This document shows positions 16,360-24,403 of a stretch of DNA of 64,000 nt, piece after piece. Positions within the stretch are counted from its first letter, which is position 1. Each line of letters opens with the position of its first letter. The position numbers were made by a program, and so were the translations under genes. Origin of the DNA: Mycolicibacterium aurum (GTDB lineage: Bacteria; Actinomycetota; Actinomycetes; Mycobacteriales; Mycobacteriaceae); contig NZ_LR134356.1 of assembly GCF_900637195.1 (NCBI RefSeq), forward strand, positions 4,030,001 through 4,094,000, written 5' to 3'. The notes below the pieces were generated by a model, which saw nothing but the letters and a program-made list of their open reading frames with translations, was not told the DNA's origin and ran no database searches.

Positions 16360-16677
16360 CTAGCGCCGCGGTCCGACCGGACCGGGACCGACCGGGCCGG
16401 GTCCGACCGGGCCGGGTCCGACCGGGCCTACCCCCACCGGTCCTACGACGCCACCGACGCCGACCGGGCCGACCGGCCCGACGATCGGGTTCGGCGGATT
16501 CACGTAGACGTCGACGTCGTAGAGGCATGCCGCCGCTTCGACATTCCAGTACATCCCCACGGGGCACACCGGCACCGGCTCCTGGGCCTGACCCACGGCG
16601 GGCAGCGCCAATGGGACCAACACCCCGGCTGCCGCCGAGACGAGCATCGCCGCAGCGTGCTTTCTGGTTACCTTCAT
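16360..16677 (-). CDS. Secreted small protein with GPVGP repeats
   Basis: A 105-residue exported protein. MKVTRKHAAAML and a hydrophobic stretch ending AVGQAQEP form a signal peptide with an AQA-type cleavage site. The mature part begins with VPVCPVGMYWNVEAAACLYDVDVYVNPPN, containing two cysteines likely to form a disulfide, then runs into PVGPVGVGGVVGPVGVG and three to four copies of GPGPV. The repeats lie in a 15-bp DNA tandem array. GAGGGGAAC precedes the ATG. Similar small cysteine/low-complexity secreted proteins occur widely in mycobacteria without known function. It is divergent from the PPOX gene at 16821 and resembles in layout the protein at 21410-21685. Confidence 0.75.
   Translation of the reverse strand: MKVTRKHAAAMLVSAAAGVLVPLALPAVGQAQEPVPVCPVGMYWNVEAAACLYDVDVYVNPPNPIVGPVGPVGVGGVVGPVGVGPVGPGPVGPGPVGPGPVGPRR
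16371..16430. repeat. 15-bp tandem repeat, four copies
   Basis: Four 15-bp units of the form gtccgaccgggccgg, starting at 16371, 16386, 16401 and 16416, with 1-2 changes each. They encode the PVGPG units of the secreted protein in the same region and could vary in copy number between strains. Confidence 0.75.
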
Positions 16678-16808
16678 CGCGTTCCCCTCAGGTCGGACAC
16701 GTCGCGGCCCATGCCTGACGACTACGTAAGTAATCAGAGTCGCACGCGGAACCGTTACCGTGACCCCCTTTGGCCCACACTGCGACGCACGCAACAGACG
16801 GTCGGACG

Positions 16809-16814
16809 TAGCCT
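16809..16814 (+). promoter_or_regulatory. Leaderless-type -10 box of the PPOX gene
   Basis: TAGCCT ends 6 nt before the ATG at 16821, with no Shine-Dalgarno between, the leaderless pattern. Confidence 0.45.
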
Positions 16815-16820
16815 CCGACC

Positions 16821-17264
16821 ATGACCACACTTGAGGAAGCCTTCGCGTTGGCCCGCGACGACCACGGGCTGGCGGTGGTGTCGACATTGCGCGCCGACAA
16901 CACCATCCAGTCGTCGTTGATCAACGCCGGACCGTTGCCGCACCCGGCCACCGGGGAACCGACGCTCGGGTTCGTCACCTATGGCCGGGTGAAACTCGCC
17001 AATCTGCGAGCCCGCCCCCAGATCGCGGTGACGTTCCGCACGGGATGGCAGTGGGCCACCGTCGAGGGTCACGCAGAACTCGCCGGTCCCGACGACCCCC
17101 AGCCGTGGCTGGGGCCCGACGGCACCTTGGCCCGGCTGCTGCGCGACATCTTCACCGCCGCGGGAGGTACCCACGACGACTGGGACGAGTACGACGCGAC
17201 GATGCGCGAGCAGCGCCGCACCGCCGTTCTGGTGACGCCGACGCGGATCTACAGCAACGGCTGA
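16821..17264 (+). CDS. PPOX-class flavin/F420-dependent oxidoreductase
   Basis: A 147-residue split-barrel protein of the pyridoxamine-5'-phosphate-oxidase-like superfamily. The sequence LAVVSTLRADNTIQSSLINAGPLPHP, then LGFVTYGRVKLANLRARPQIAVTFRTGWQWATVEGHAEL, is the usual fold with the cofactor phosphate-binding GRVKLANLR segment. Mycobacterial members of this size commonly use F420H2 to reduce small substrates; whether this one uses F420 or FMN cannot be read from the sequence. It is divergent from the secreted repeat protein and its stop is 13 nt from the convergent clpP2 stop. Confidence 0.8.
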   Translation: MTTLEEAFALARDDHGLAVVSTLRADNTIQSSLINAGPLPHPATGEPTLGFVTYGRVKLANLRARPQIAVTFRTGWQWATVEGHAELAGPDDPQPWLGPDGTLARLLRDIFTAAGGTHDDWDEYDATMREQRRTAVLVTPTRIYSNG

Positions 17265-17277
17265 CCGGCGTTGCGGC

Positions 17278-17928
17278 TCAGGCCTTCTGGGCCGACAGCT
17301 TGCGGTATTCCAGCACCGTGTCGATGATCCCGTACTCCTTGGCCTGCTCGGCCGTCAGGATCTTGTCGCGGTCGGTGTCCTTGCGGATGACCGCCGCGTC
17401 CTTGCCGGTGTGACGCGCGAGCGTCTCTTCCATCAGCGTGCGCATCCGCTCGATCTCGGCGGCCTGGATCTCCAGGTCGGAGAACTGTCCCTGGATGACG
17501 CCACCGAGCGACGGCTGGTGGATCAGGATGCGGGCGTTGGGCAACGCCAGCCGCTTACCGGGGGTACCGGCGGCCAGCAGCACCGCCGCCGCCGAGGCGG
17601 CTTGGCCCAGGCACACGGTCTGGATGTCGGCACGCACGTACTGCATGGTGTCGTAGATCGCCATCAGCGACGTGAACGAGCCGCCGGGCGAATTGATGTA
17701 CATGGTGATGTCGCGGTCGGGATCCAGCGACTCCAGGACCAGCAGCTGGGCCATGATGTCGTTGGCCGATGCGTCATCGACCTGCACGCCGAGGAAGATG
17801 ATGCGCTCCTCGAACAGCTTGTTGTACGGGTTGGACTCCTTGACGCCGAAGCTGGAGTGCTCGATGAACGACGGAAGGATGTAACGCGCCTGGGGCTGAT
17901 TCACGGCACCGCCGTGGGGCTGGGTCAT
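17278..17928 (-). CDS. clpP2: ClpP2 protease subunit
   Basis: A 216-residue serine peptidase subunit. In mycobacteria ClpP1 and ClpP2 form a mixed two-ring tetradecamer that is essential and works with ClpX or ClpC1. Catalytic residues are visible: S112 in GQAASAAA and H137 in ILIHQPS, with the acidic residue in the DTDRDK segment. A short N-terminal extension (MTQPHGGAVNQPQAR) is expected to be removed. The ATG at 17928 overlaps the clpP1 stop by ATGA, so the two are translationally coupled in the order clpP1-clpP2. Confidence 0.98.
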   Translation of the reverse strand: MTQPHGGAVNQPQARYILPSFIEHSSFGVKESNPYNKLFEERIIFLGVQVDDASANDIMAQLLVLESLDPDRDITMYINSPGGSFTSLMAIYDTMQYVRADIQTVCLGQAASAAAVLLAAGTPGKRLALPNARILIHQPSLGGVIQGQFSDLEIQAAEIERMRTLMEETLARHTGKDAAVIRKDTDRDKILTAEQAKEYGIIDTVLEYRKLSAQKA

Positions 17929-18518
17929 GAGGCACTCCCGTTGAAATTGGCGTGGGTGATGATGTGGTCGACGAAGCCGTACTCGAGAGCCTCCGACGCA
18001 GTGAACCAGCGGTCGCGATCCGAGTCGGCCTCGATGCGCTCGATGGTCTGCCCGGTGAACTCCGCGTTGAGGCGGAACATTTCCTTCTTGATCAGCGCGA
18101 ACTGCTCGGCCTGGATCGCGATGTCGGCCGCGCCACCGGTGATACCACCCAGCGGCTGGTGCATCAGGATGCGGGCGTGCGGCAGGGCGTACCGCTTGCC
18201 CTTGGTGCCGGCGGCCAGCAGGAACTCGCCCATGGAGGCGGCCATGCCCATCGCGTACGTCGCCACGTCACAGGGTGCGAGCACCATCGTGTCGTAGATC
18301 GCCATGCCCGCGCTGATGGAGCCGCCGGGCGAGTTGATGTAGAGGTGGATGTCCTTGGTGGGATCCTCGGCTGACAGCAGGAGGATCTGCGCGCACAGCC
18401 GATTGGCGATGTCGTCGTCCACCTGCGAGCCGAGGAAGATGATGCGCTCGGACAGCAACCGCTCGTACACCGAGTCGACAAGGTTCAGGCCCGATGAGGC
18501 GCCACGCATGTCAGTCAC
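17925..18518 (-). CDS. clpP1: ClpP1 protease subunit
   Basis: A 197-residue ClpP with S95 in GMAASMGE, H120 in ILMHQPLGG and the aspartate in ADSDRDRW. ClpP1 forms one ring of the ClpP1P2 protease and carries the cleavage activity of that ring. A GTG at 18518 gives the N-terminus VTDMRGASSG that matches M. tuberculosis ClpP1; the ATG at 18509 is an alternative. It lies 114 nt after tig and overlaps clpP2 by 4 nt, giving the conserved order tig, clpP1, clpP2. Confidence 0.98.
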   Translation of the reverse strand: MTDMRGASSGLNLVDSVYERLLSERIIFLGSQVDDDIANRLCAQILLLSAEDPTKDIHLYINSPGGSISAGMAIYDTMVLAPCDVATYAMGMAASMGEFLLAAGTKGKRYALPHARILMHQPLGGITGGAADIAIQAEQFALIKKEMFRLNAEFTGQTIERIEADSDRDRWFTASEALEYGFVDHIITHANFNGSAS

Positions 18519-18632
18519 GACTGAATACCTGCTTTCTTTACGTACTTGCTACGCGGTGACCGGTCTTACGAATGACACTAACCAACGCGCGCCGCCGGGG
18601 AGTCCCCAGACGGTGCCCGTTCGCTCAGAGCG

Positions 18633-20069
18633 TCACTTCGTGTCGTCGGTGTCAGCGTCGGAATCGTCGGCCACCTCGGCCACAACGTCGGCGTCTTCAG
18701 CCTCGGCGGCCTCGTCGGCACTGTCATCGGCGACCTCGGCCTGCCCACCGGACGGTCCGAAGAACTCGGTGGTGTCGATCGTGGTGCCGTCGGTATCGGT
18801 GACGGTGGCGCCGTGCACGACCGCGGCCACGGTCAGACCGCGACGCACGTCGGCGAACATCGCCGGCAGCTGGTTGTTCTGCTGCAGCATCTGCAGCAGC
18901 TGCTGGGGCTCCAGGCCGTACTGGCGAGACATCAGGACCAGGCGCTCCGACAGATCGTTCTGGCCGACCTGGATGTCCAGCTTGTCGGCGATCGCGTCCA
19001 TCAGCAGCTGCGTCTTGATGGCCTTCTCGGCGTTCGCGCGGTTGTCGGTGTCGAACTCCTCGCGGCTGCTGCCCTGTTCGGTCAGCTGCGCGGCGAACCG
19101 GTCCTCGTCGTGATCGAGACCGTGGATCGCGTTGTGCAGCGTGTCGTCGACCTGGGCCTGCACGACCGCCTCGGGCAGCGGGATCTCGGTCTGCTCCAGC
19201 AGCACCTCGATCGCCTTGTCGCGGATCGTCTCAGCCTGCTGGACGGTCTTGACGCGGCTGATCTTCTCGCGCAGATCGCTGCGCAGTTCCTCGATCGTGT
19301 CGAATTCGCTTGCCAGCTGGGCGAAGTCGTCGTCGAGCTCGGGCAGCTCCCGCACCTTGACCGACTTCACGGTGACCGTCACCTCGGCCTCCTGGCCGGC
19401 GTGCTCGCCGGCGACCAGGGTGGTGGTGAAGGTCTTGGACTCCTCTTCCTTGAGTCCGATGATCGCCTCGTCGAGGCCCTCGATCAGCTGACCGGACCCG
19501 ATCTCGTGGGACAGGCCCTCGGTCTTGGCCTCGGGTACGTCCTTGCCGTCGACGGTGGCCGAGAGGTCGATGGAGACGAAGTCGCCGTCCTCGGCGGCGC
19601 GCTCCACACCGGTGAGGGTGCCGAAGCGCTTCTGCAGTGCCTCGACCTCGGCGTCGACGTCTTCGTCGGTGATGCTGACCGGGTCGACCTCGATCTTGAG
19701 GGCGGCGAGGTCGGGCAACTCGATGTCGGGGCGGATGTCGACCTCGGCGGTGAACACCAGCTCTTCATTGTCCTCGAGCTTGGTGACCTCGATCTCGGGC
19801 TGGCCGATGGGCTGCAGCGACTCGGCGGCGATGGCCTCGCTGTACCGGGTGGGCAATGCGTCGTTGACAACCTGCTCCAGCACGGCGCCCCGGCCCACGC
19901 GGGCCTCCAGCAGCTTGCGGGGAGCCTTGCCGGGGCGGAAGCCGGGCAAGCGGATCTGCTGCGCCAGGGCCTTGAAGGCCTTATCGATGTCGGGCTCGAG
20001 CTCCGCGAAGGGCACCTCCACGTTGATGCGAACCCTGGTCGGGCTCAACTTCTCGACGGTGCTCTTCAC
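18633..20069 (-). CDS. tig: Trigger factor
   Basis: A 478-residue ribosome-associated chaperone and peptidyl-prolyl isomerase. The ribosome-binding signature GFRPGKAP is at about residues 44-51, the FKBP-like domain covers about 155-240, and the long helical C-terminal arms follow. The end is a strongly acidic tail rich in Asp, Glu and Ala, as in other mycobacterial trigger factors. The start is the GTG at 20069, preceded by GAGGAG. The gene follows tRNA-Pro on the same strand by 55 nt and precedes clpP1 by 114 nt. Confidence 0.97.
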   Translation of the reverse strand: MKSTVEKLSPTRVRINVEVPFAELEPDIDKAFKALAQQIRLPGFRPGKAPRKLLEARVGRGAVLEQVVNDALPTRYSEAIAAESLQPIGQPEIEVTKLEDNEELVFTAEVDIRPDIELPDLAALKIEVDPVSITDEDVDAEVEALQKRFGTLTGVERAAEDGDFVSIDLSATVDGKDVPEAKTEGLSHEIGSGQLIEGLDEAIIGLKEEESKTFTTTLVAGEHAGQEAEVTVTVKSVKVRELPELDDDFAQLASEFDTIEELRSDLREKISRVKTVQQAETIRDKAIEVLLEQTEIPLPEAVVQAQVDDTLHNAIHGLDHDEDRFAAQLTEQGSSREEFDTDNRANAEKAIKTQLLMDAIADKLDIQVGQNDLSERLVLMSRQYGLEPQQLLQMLQQNNQLPAMFADVRRGLTVAAVVHGATVTDTDGTTIDTTEFFGPSGGQAEVADDSADEAAEAEDADVVAEVADDSDADTDDTK

Positions 20070-20124
20070 GTTCTGACTCCTCTATTGCAGGTCGGGCGGG
20101 TGTCGCTCTGGTCGGGTCCAGTGG

Positions 20125-20198
20125 TCGGGGTGACAGGATTTGAACCTGCGGCCTTCCGCTCCCAAAGCGGATGCGCTACCAAGCTGCGCTACACCCCG
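20125..20198 (-). tRNA. tRNA-Pro (TGG)
   Basis: Complete cloverleaf on the minus strand: acceptor CGGGGTG pairing with CACCCCG, D-arm GCGCAGCTTGGTAGCGC, anticodon loop TTTGGGA with anticodon TGG, and T-arm with GGTTCAAATCC. The discriminator is A and CCA follows at once (20122-20124 region reads ACCAC on the minus strand). It lies upstream of tig, as in M. tuberculosis. Confidence 0.95.
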
Positions 20199-20339
20199 GT
20201 CGTCGCCTTCGCGCATACGCGCGCAGCGTTCAGACCACCGGCGATACTACGGCCTGCCAGTTCCAAAGCCTCAATTGGATTTGAGTTGCGCGTGGCCGGT
20301 ACAGTCTGTCCGTACTGTCAGCACCTGCAGACAGCGCAC

Positions 20340-20410
20340 GCGGGCGTAGCTCAATGGTAGAGCCCTAGTCTTCCAAACTAGCTACGCGGGTTCGATTCCC
20401 GTCGCCCGCT
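20340..20410 (+). tRNA. tRNA-Gly (TCC)
   Basis: Complete 71-nt cloverleaf: acceptor GCGGGCG with CGCCCGC, D-arm AGCTCAATGGTAGAGC, anticodon stem CTAGT/ACTAG around CTTCCAA with anticodon TCC, and T-arm GCGGGTTCGATTCCCGT. CCA is encoded at 20411-20413. It diverges from tRNA-Pro. Confidence 0.95.
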
Positions 20411-20418
20411 CCACACAG

Positions 20419-20438
20419 ACCGCCCCTGTCGGGGCGGT
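20419..20438 (+). terminator. Terminator after tRNA-Gly
   Basis: An 8-bp stem ACCGCCCC/GGGGCGGT with a TGTC loop starts 9 nt after the tRNA and is followed by TTACCTCG. A short GC-rich hairpin suited to ending a tRNA transcript. Confidence 0.65.
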
Positions 20439-20490
20439 TACCTCGTGACACGCCCTATCCGGACGTGGCCGGCGGGGTGGCCCCCGCCGA

Positions 20491-20922
20491 TCATTCGCGA
20501 GCTTCGAATCGGCCGGTCTTCTCCTCGAGTCGGATGCGGTAGACGGTGGCGTGCGCGGAGCCCGCATGGTCGGGCGGGGCACCTGCCCCGTCGGGGCGAA
20601 GCAACGGCATCAGGCGGTCGACCAGCAGGCGCATGCCCTGCTCAGCCTCTGCCCCGGTCAATTCTTCGAAACGACCCCACGCGATGACACTGCGCCAGGT
20701 GCTCAGGTCGTCGACGTGCTCGACCTCGAAGCACACCTCGGGGTGTGACCGCATCGCCCGCCACTTCATTCCCTCCATCGTGTGGCCGTAGACGCAGCCG
20801 TCGCGGTAGACGTAACAGACCGGCACCACATACGGCCGGCCGACACTGGTGCAACCGATCCGCCCGACGACTTCACTGTCGAGAAGTTGTTCGATCTCAA
20901 CGGAATTGAGTGTTCCGAGCAT
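20491..20922 (-). CDS. Pyridoxamine 5'-phosphate oxidase-related flavin-binding protein (NimA-like)
   Basis: A 143-residue split-barrel protein. It opens MLGTLNSVEIEQLLDSEVVGRIGCTSVGRPYVVPVCYVYRDGCVYGHT, the pattern of the NimA-like PPOX family, with the later SVIAWGRFEELTG segment that closes the barrel. Such proteins bind FMN, F420 or haem; the substrate is not known here. The ATG at 20922 is preceded by AAGGA. The C-terminal 40 residues (DGAGAPPDHAG and after) are variable. It faces the tRNA-Gly terminator and precedes an intergenic stretch of 132 nt with no further features. Confidence 0.8.
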   Translation of the reverse strand: MLGTLNSVEIEQLLDSEVVGRIGCTSVGRPYVVPVCYVYRDGCVYGHTMEGMKWRAMRSHPEVCFEVEHVDDLSTWRSVIAWGRFEELTGAEAEQGMRLLVDRLMPLLRPDGAGAPPDHAGSAHATVYRIRLEEKTGRFEARE

Positions 20923-21054
20923 CGGACTGTCCTTGTCTCCGGTCGGCCTCTGGGCCGGGCATCCCCCGATGCTCCCTCCGCCCCGGGGCGTGCAGGCAGG
21001 GCCTACCGGACCTTCGTCAGGGGACCAAAGGCACGACAGACCTGTGGACCCCGA

Positions 21055-21363
21055 TCAGTCGATCTCGGCGAACAGGCCGTCGTAGCGCTGTTCCAGCGGG
21101 CCGATCACGGCGATGAACAGGTCACGCACGTCGACATCCACCTGGTGCAGCGACACCGTCAGTGCCCCGTCGGTATCGACGACGATGCTCCCGCGCGGAC
21201 GAAGCGCGTACACGAGGCGCGACGTCGGAGGGACGGGACTGACCGAGTCGTCCAACTCGTACCCGTGGTCGTCCCTGAGCCTGTCGGCCAGTGCGACGAC
21301 GACCTCGTCGGCCACCTTCCCGGGCTCGACGGTGTCCGGCACCGTCAACCGCATCACGGTCAT
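21055..21363 (-). CDS. Conserved-type hypothetical protein, 102 aa
   Basis: A 102-residue, acidic, soluble protein beginning MTVMRLTVPDTVEPGKVADEVVVALADRL. No signal peptide, membrane segment or cysteine is present, and I do not recognise a family. It is taken as real because a strong GGGGAAGGA site precedes the ATG at 21363 and codon use is like its neighbours. It sits 46 nt after the secreted polyproline protein on the same strand, so the two could be co-transcribed. Confidence 0.55.
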   Translation of the reverse strand: MTVMRLTVPDTVEPGKVADEVVVALADRLRDDHGYELDDSVSPVPPTSRLVYALRPRGSIVVDTDGALTVSLHQVDVDVRDLFIAVIGPLEQRYDGLFAEID

Positions 21364-21409
21364 GCGCTCTGTCCTTCCCCTTCACCCGACGAGTCGGCGC
21401 CTGCGTTTC

Positions 21410-21685
21410 TCAGATCCCCGTGCACAACGCCACGAACGGGATCGGCGCGCAGATGCCGATCGAGAACCCGGGCGTGGGATCGCCGTTCCACGGCGGTGGC
21501 GGCGGCGGTGGCGGCGGGGGCGGGGGCGGAGCGGGTGCGACCACACAGGTGTTGGTCGGCGGGTCGTAGACAGTCCCGGCGCCGCACTCGGCGGCAGCGG
21601 CCACCCCGGACGGTGTCACCGTCATGAATGCAAGCGGCAGCAGAATCGTGGCGGCGATGGCCACATGACGCGTGATGCCCACCAT
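21410..21685 (-). CDS. Secreted small protein with a polyproline run
   Basis: A 91-residue exported protein. Residues 1-30 form a signal peptide ending GVAAAAE. The mature protein starts ECGAGTVYDPPTNTC, two cysteines flanking a tyrosine, reminiscent of small cysteine motifs in chitin-binding-like mycobacterial proteins. A run of 13 prolines follows, then WNGDPTPGFSIGICAPIPFVALCTGI with two more cysteines. AAAGG precedes the ATG. It shares its plan, signal peptide plus Cys-pair plus low-complexity stretch, with the protein at 16360-16677. Function unknown; a cell-wall location is inferred. Confidence 0.75.
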   Translation of the reverse strand: MVGITRHVAIAATILLPLAFMTVTPSGVAAAAECGAGTVYDPPTNTCVVAPAPPPPPPPPPPPPPWNGDPTPGFSIGICAPIPFVALCTGI

Positions 21686-21807
21686 TGCAGGCCTTTCGTG
21701 GGACGTTCCCCGACCCCAACGCAGTCGAATTTACGCCGCGTGCACTTCTCTTGTCACCGCAACCGTGGGGTGGCCCGCGACCACAGGGAACGGTCATTTT
21801 CTGTCGG

Positions 21808-21813
21808 TACGCT
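21808..21813 (+). promoter_or_regulatory. Leaderless-type -10 box of the glycine-rich membrane protein gene
   Basis: TACGCT ends 7 nt before the ATG at 21821, without a Shine-Dalgarno. Confidence 0.45.
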
Positions 21814-21820
21814 GTGAGCC

Positions 21821-22627
21821 ATGAATGGCGTTCTGCTCGTCCTCATCCTCCTGGTGGTCGCGGCGATCGGTGTCGCGGTGTACGCCTCCTCGAAGGCCTC
21901 CGGCAATCGCGCCGCCGCGTCGCTCGCCGACGCCAAGGCCGACGCCCGCCGCACCATCGAACGGCTCGGCGGCCAGGTGTTCGGTCTCACCGGCACCGAC
22001 GACGCCGCCAAGCAGGCGCTGGCCGACGCCTCCGAGCGCTACACCGCGGCCTCCTCGCAGATCGACCAGGCCACCACCACACGTCAGGCCGAACTGGCCA
22101 AGGAGAGCGCGATGGAGGGGCTGTACTACGTGCGGGCCGCGCGCACGGCCATGGGCATGGATCCGGGCCCTGAGCTGGAATCCCTGTCGGGTCAGCAGTC
22201 GGCGGGCACCGTCACCGAGGACCGTCGGGTGAACTTCGAGGGCCGCGAGATCGAAGCGTCGCCGTCACCGTCGGCGCGCACCCCGAACTACTACCCCGGC
22301 GGCCGCGTAGCGGGACGGCCGGTGCCCGCGGGGTGGTACTCCGAACCGTGGTGGAAGCCCGCACTGGTGGCCGGCGCGTGGGGGCTGGGTTCGGCACTGC
22401 TGTTCAGCACGATGTTCTCCGGTATGGCGGGGGTCGGCTATGACGCGCAGGCGTTCGAGAGCGGCTACGGCGACGGCTTCCAGGACGGAATGGACCAGGG
22501 GCAGCTGGACTCCAGCGGATTCGACGGCAACGGGGACGCCGGCGGCTATGACGGCGGCGGCTGGGAATCCGGAGGCGGCGACTGGGGTGGCGGCGACTTC
22601 GGCGGCGGCGACTTCGGCGGCTTCTAG
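21821..22627 (+). CDS. Membrane protein with DUF1542-like helical region and glycine-rich tail
   Basis: A 268-residue protein. Residues 1-22 are a membrane helix (MNGVLLVLILLVVAAIGVAV). Residues about 30-110 are alanine-rich and helical, with a DUF1542-like character. Residues 150-175 contain YYPGGRVAGRPVPAGWYSEPWWKPAL, then a second hydrophobic stretch GAWGLGSALLFSTMFSGMAG at about 180-200. The C-terminus is a repetitive acidic, glycine-rich tail ending GGGDWGGGDFGGGDFGGF. This kind of tail is seen in TPM-domain and related stress membrane proteins; function here is unknown. The gene is a lone transcript, convergent with the antiporter. Confidence 0.7.
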   Translation: MNGVLLVLILLVVAAIGVAVYASSKASGNRAAASLADAKADARRTIERLGGQVFGLTGTDDAAKQALADASERYTAASSQIDQATTTRQAELAKESAMEGLYYVRAARTAMGMDPGPELESLSGQQSAGTVTEDRRVNFEGREIEASPSPSARTPNYYPGGRVAGRPVPAGWYSEPWWKPALVAGAWGLGSALLFSTMFSGMAGVGYDAQAFESGYGDGFQDGMDQGQLDSSGFDGNGDAGGYDGGGWESGGGDWGGGDFGGGDFGGF

Positions 22628-22663
22628 AGCTTCGGGCGTGCCCGCCGACGGCGACAAGGACAG

Positions 22664-24352
22664 CTAGAAGCGGCTCTCCAACCGGGCGGACACCCCGGCC
22701 TCCTGCAGATCCAGTCGTTCCAGCATCGCCCGCACCGCTTCGTCGTCGATGTGGCCGGAGTCGCGTTCCCCGATGAGCGCCGCGCGCTGGGCCGCGAGCA
22801 CGTCGCGGTAGAGCCGCGCGAACACCTCGGCGCGCAGCGTGTGTGCCTCGGGGTCAGGCATCTCGTCGGCGTCCTGCGAATGCCGGGCCACGATGCCGCG
22901 GATCTCGGCCAGCACCCGCGGATCAAGCCCTTCGGGAGGATTCGCCCGGAACACCGCGAGCACCTCGTCGGCGGCGTCGTGCACCACCCGCTCGGCTTTC
23001 TCCGTCTCCGCCACGGTGTACGCGTGATCGGCGTCGGCAGTCAGCTTGAGCCGACGGATCAGCAGCGGCAGCGTCCACCCCTGCAACAGCAGGGTGCCGA
23101 CGCTCACCACGAAGGCGATCGCCTGGATGGTCGCGCGCTCGGGAAACGGCTCGCCCGCGGCGGTAGTCACCGGAATCGCGGCGGCCGCGGCGAGGGTGAC
23201 GACGCCGCGCATCCCCGTCCAGGACACGACGACGTTCTCCTGCCAACTCAGGGCACGGTTGTCGATCCGGGACCGCCACCGGGGCGGTGTGCGCGTCTTC
23301 TTCCTGGTGCCCAGCGCTCCCCGACCACCGCCGTCGGGTATCGGCACACTCAAGCGTCTCTCGACCTGGCGGGACAGCGCTCCCCTGCCGAACATCGCGA
23401 ACACCGACAGGGGCCGGATCACGAGCACGATGAGCAGCACCACCCCCGACGCGACCGCCACCTGCGTCAGCGATTCGTGCGCCTCGCGCAGATCCTCCAG
23501 CACGAACCGCAGGTGCAGACCGATATAGGCGAATACGAACGCCTCCAGGAGCACGTCCACCGAGTTCCACACGTAGCGTTCCTGCAGCCGGGTCTGATAG
23601 CCGGCGTCCACCGTTCCGCTGCCGACCACAAATCCGGCGACCACCACCGCGAGCACCCCGGAGGCGTGCATCTCCTCGGCCACGATGAACGCCGCGAAGG
23701 GCACCATCAGACCCTGCACCGTCTCCAGCGCCGGGTTGGCCAACCGCCTGCGGATCCACAGCGTCACGTATCCCAGTGCGGCACCCACCAGCGGCCCCAG
23801 CACGGCGCTGTAGCCGAACAGCAGCAGCGGATTCTGGATGAACGTGTGACTGCCTGCCACCTGCGCCACCGCGACGGAGAACAGGGCCAGCGCGGCCGCG
23901 TCGTTGATCAGGCTCTCCCCGGTCAGGATCGACATCACGCGCTTGGGCAGTCCGAGCTTACGTCCGACCGCGACAGCGGTGACCGCGTCGGGCGGAGCCA
24001 CGATCGCGCCGAGCACCAGGGCGGTCGCAAACGTCAGGGGCACGAAGACCAGCCACGACGAGACGGCGGCGACGGTGAACGCGGTGACGATGACCAGCGC
24101 GACGCCCAGGCCGAGGATCGGTTTGATGTTGCGCAGGAACGTCGGGAACGAGAAGTCCAGCGCCGCCGAATACAGCAGCGGCGGCAACACCACCGACAGC
24201 AGGATGTGCGAGTCGAGTTCGGGCGCCTCGAATCCCGGCAGGAACGACACCGCGATACCGACGACCACGATGATCAGCGCGGGCTCGAGGCCGCGCCGGT
24301 GCGCCACCGCGGTGACGACGATCGCGCCCACGACTACCAGGATGAGTTCCAC
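22664..24352 (-). CDS. CPA1-family Na+/H+ antiporter
   Basis: A 562-residue cation/proton antiporter with about 12 transmembrane helices in the first 410 residues and a cytoplasmic regulatory tail. CPA1 hallmarks are visible: SVVLPPLLYSAALDFSF, VLGAIVAPPDAVTAVAVGRKL, and ILTGESLINDAAALALFSV, where the ND pair is the ion-binding site. The tail (about 440-562) is charged and helical, as in Nha/YjcE proteins. GTG at 24352 is the start, with GGGAGAA upstream. It follows the nei gene by 51 nt on the same strand and may be the last gene of the long minus-strand run that begins with the cytosine deaminase. Confidence 0.9.
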   Translation of the reverse strand: MELILVVVGAIVVTAVAHRRGLEPALIIVVVGIAVSFLPGFEAPELDSHILLSVVLPPLLYSAALDFSFPTFLRNIKPILGLGVALVIVTAFTVAAVSSWLVFVPLTFATALVLGAIVAPPDAVTAVAVGRKLGLPKRVMSILTGESLINDAAALALFSVAVAQVAGSHTFIQNPLLLFGYSAVLGPLVGAALGYVTLWIRRRLANPALETVQGLMVPFAAFIVAEEMHASGVLAVVVAGFVVGSGTVDAGYQTRLQERYVWNSVDVLLEAFVFAYIGLHLRFVLEDLREAHESLTQVAVASGVVLLIVLVIRPLSVFAMFGRGALSRQVERRLSVPIPDGGGRGALGTRKKTRTPPRWRSRIDNRALSWQENVVVSWTGMRGVVTLAAAAAIPVTTAAGEPFPERATIQAIAFVVSVGTLLLQGWTLPLLIRRLKLTADADHAYTVAETEKAERVVHDAADEVLAVFRANPPEGLDPRVLAEIRGIVARHSQDADEMPDPEAHTLRAEVFARLYRDVLAAQRAALIGERDSGHIDDEAVRAMLERLDLQEAGVSARLESRF

Positions 24353-24403
24353 GCGCGAATTCTCCCGGCTAACTCAGCGGATGTCCCGTCGAACACACCC
24401 CCG

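Noticed and set aside
16371..16430. CRISPR-like direct repeats
   Set aside because: The 15-bp units are contiguous with no spacers and encode a protein repeat, so this is a minisatellite.
18519..18632. ClgR-type operator before clpP1
   Set aside because: The sequence near TGCTACGCGGTGACC was considered, but it does not match the ClgR box well enough to annotate.
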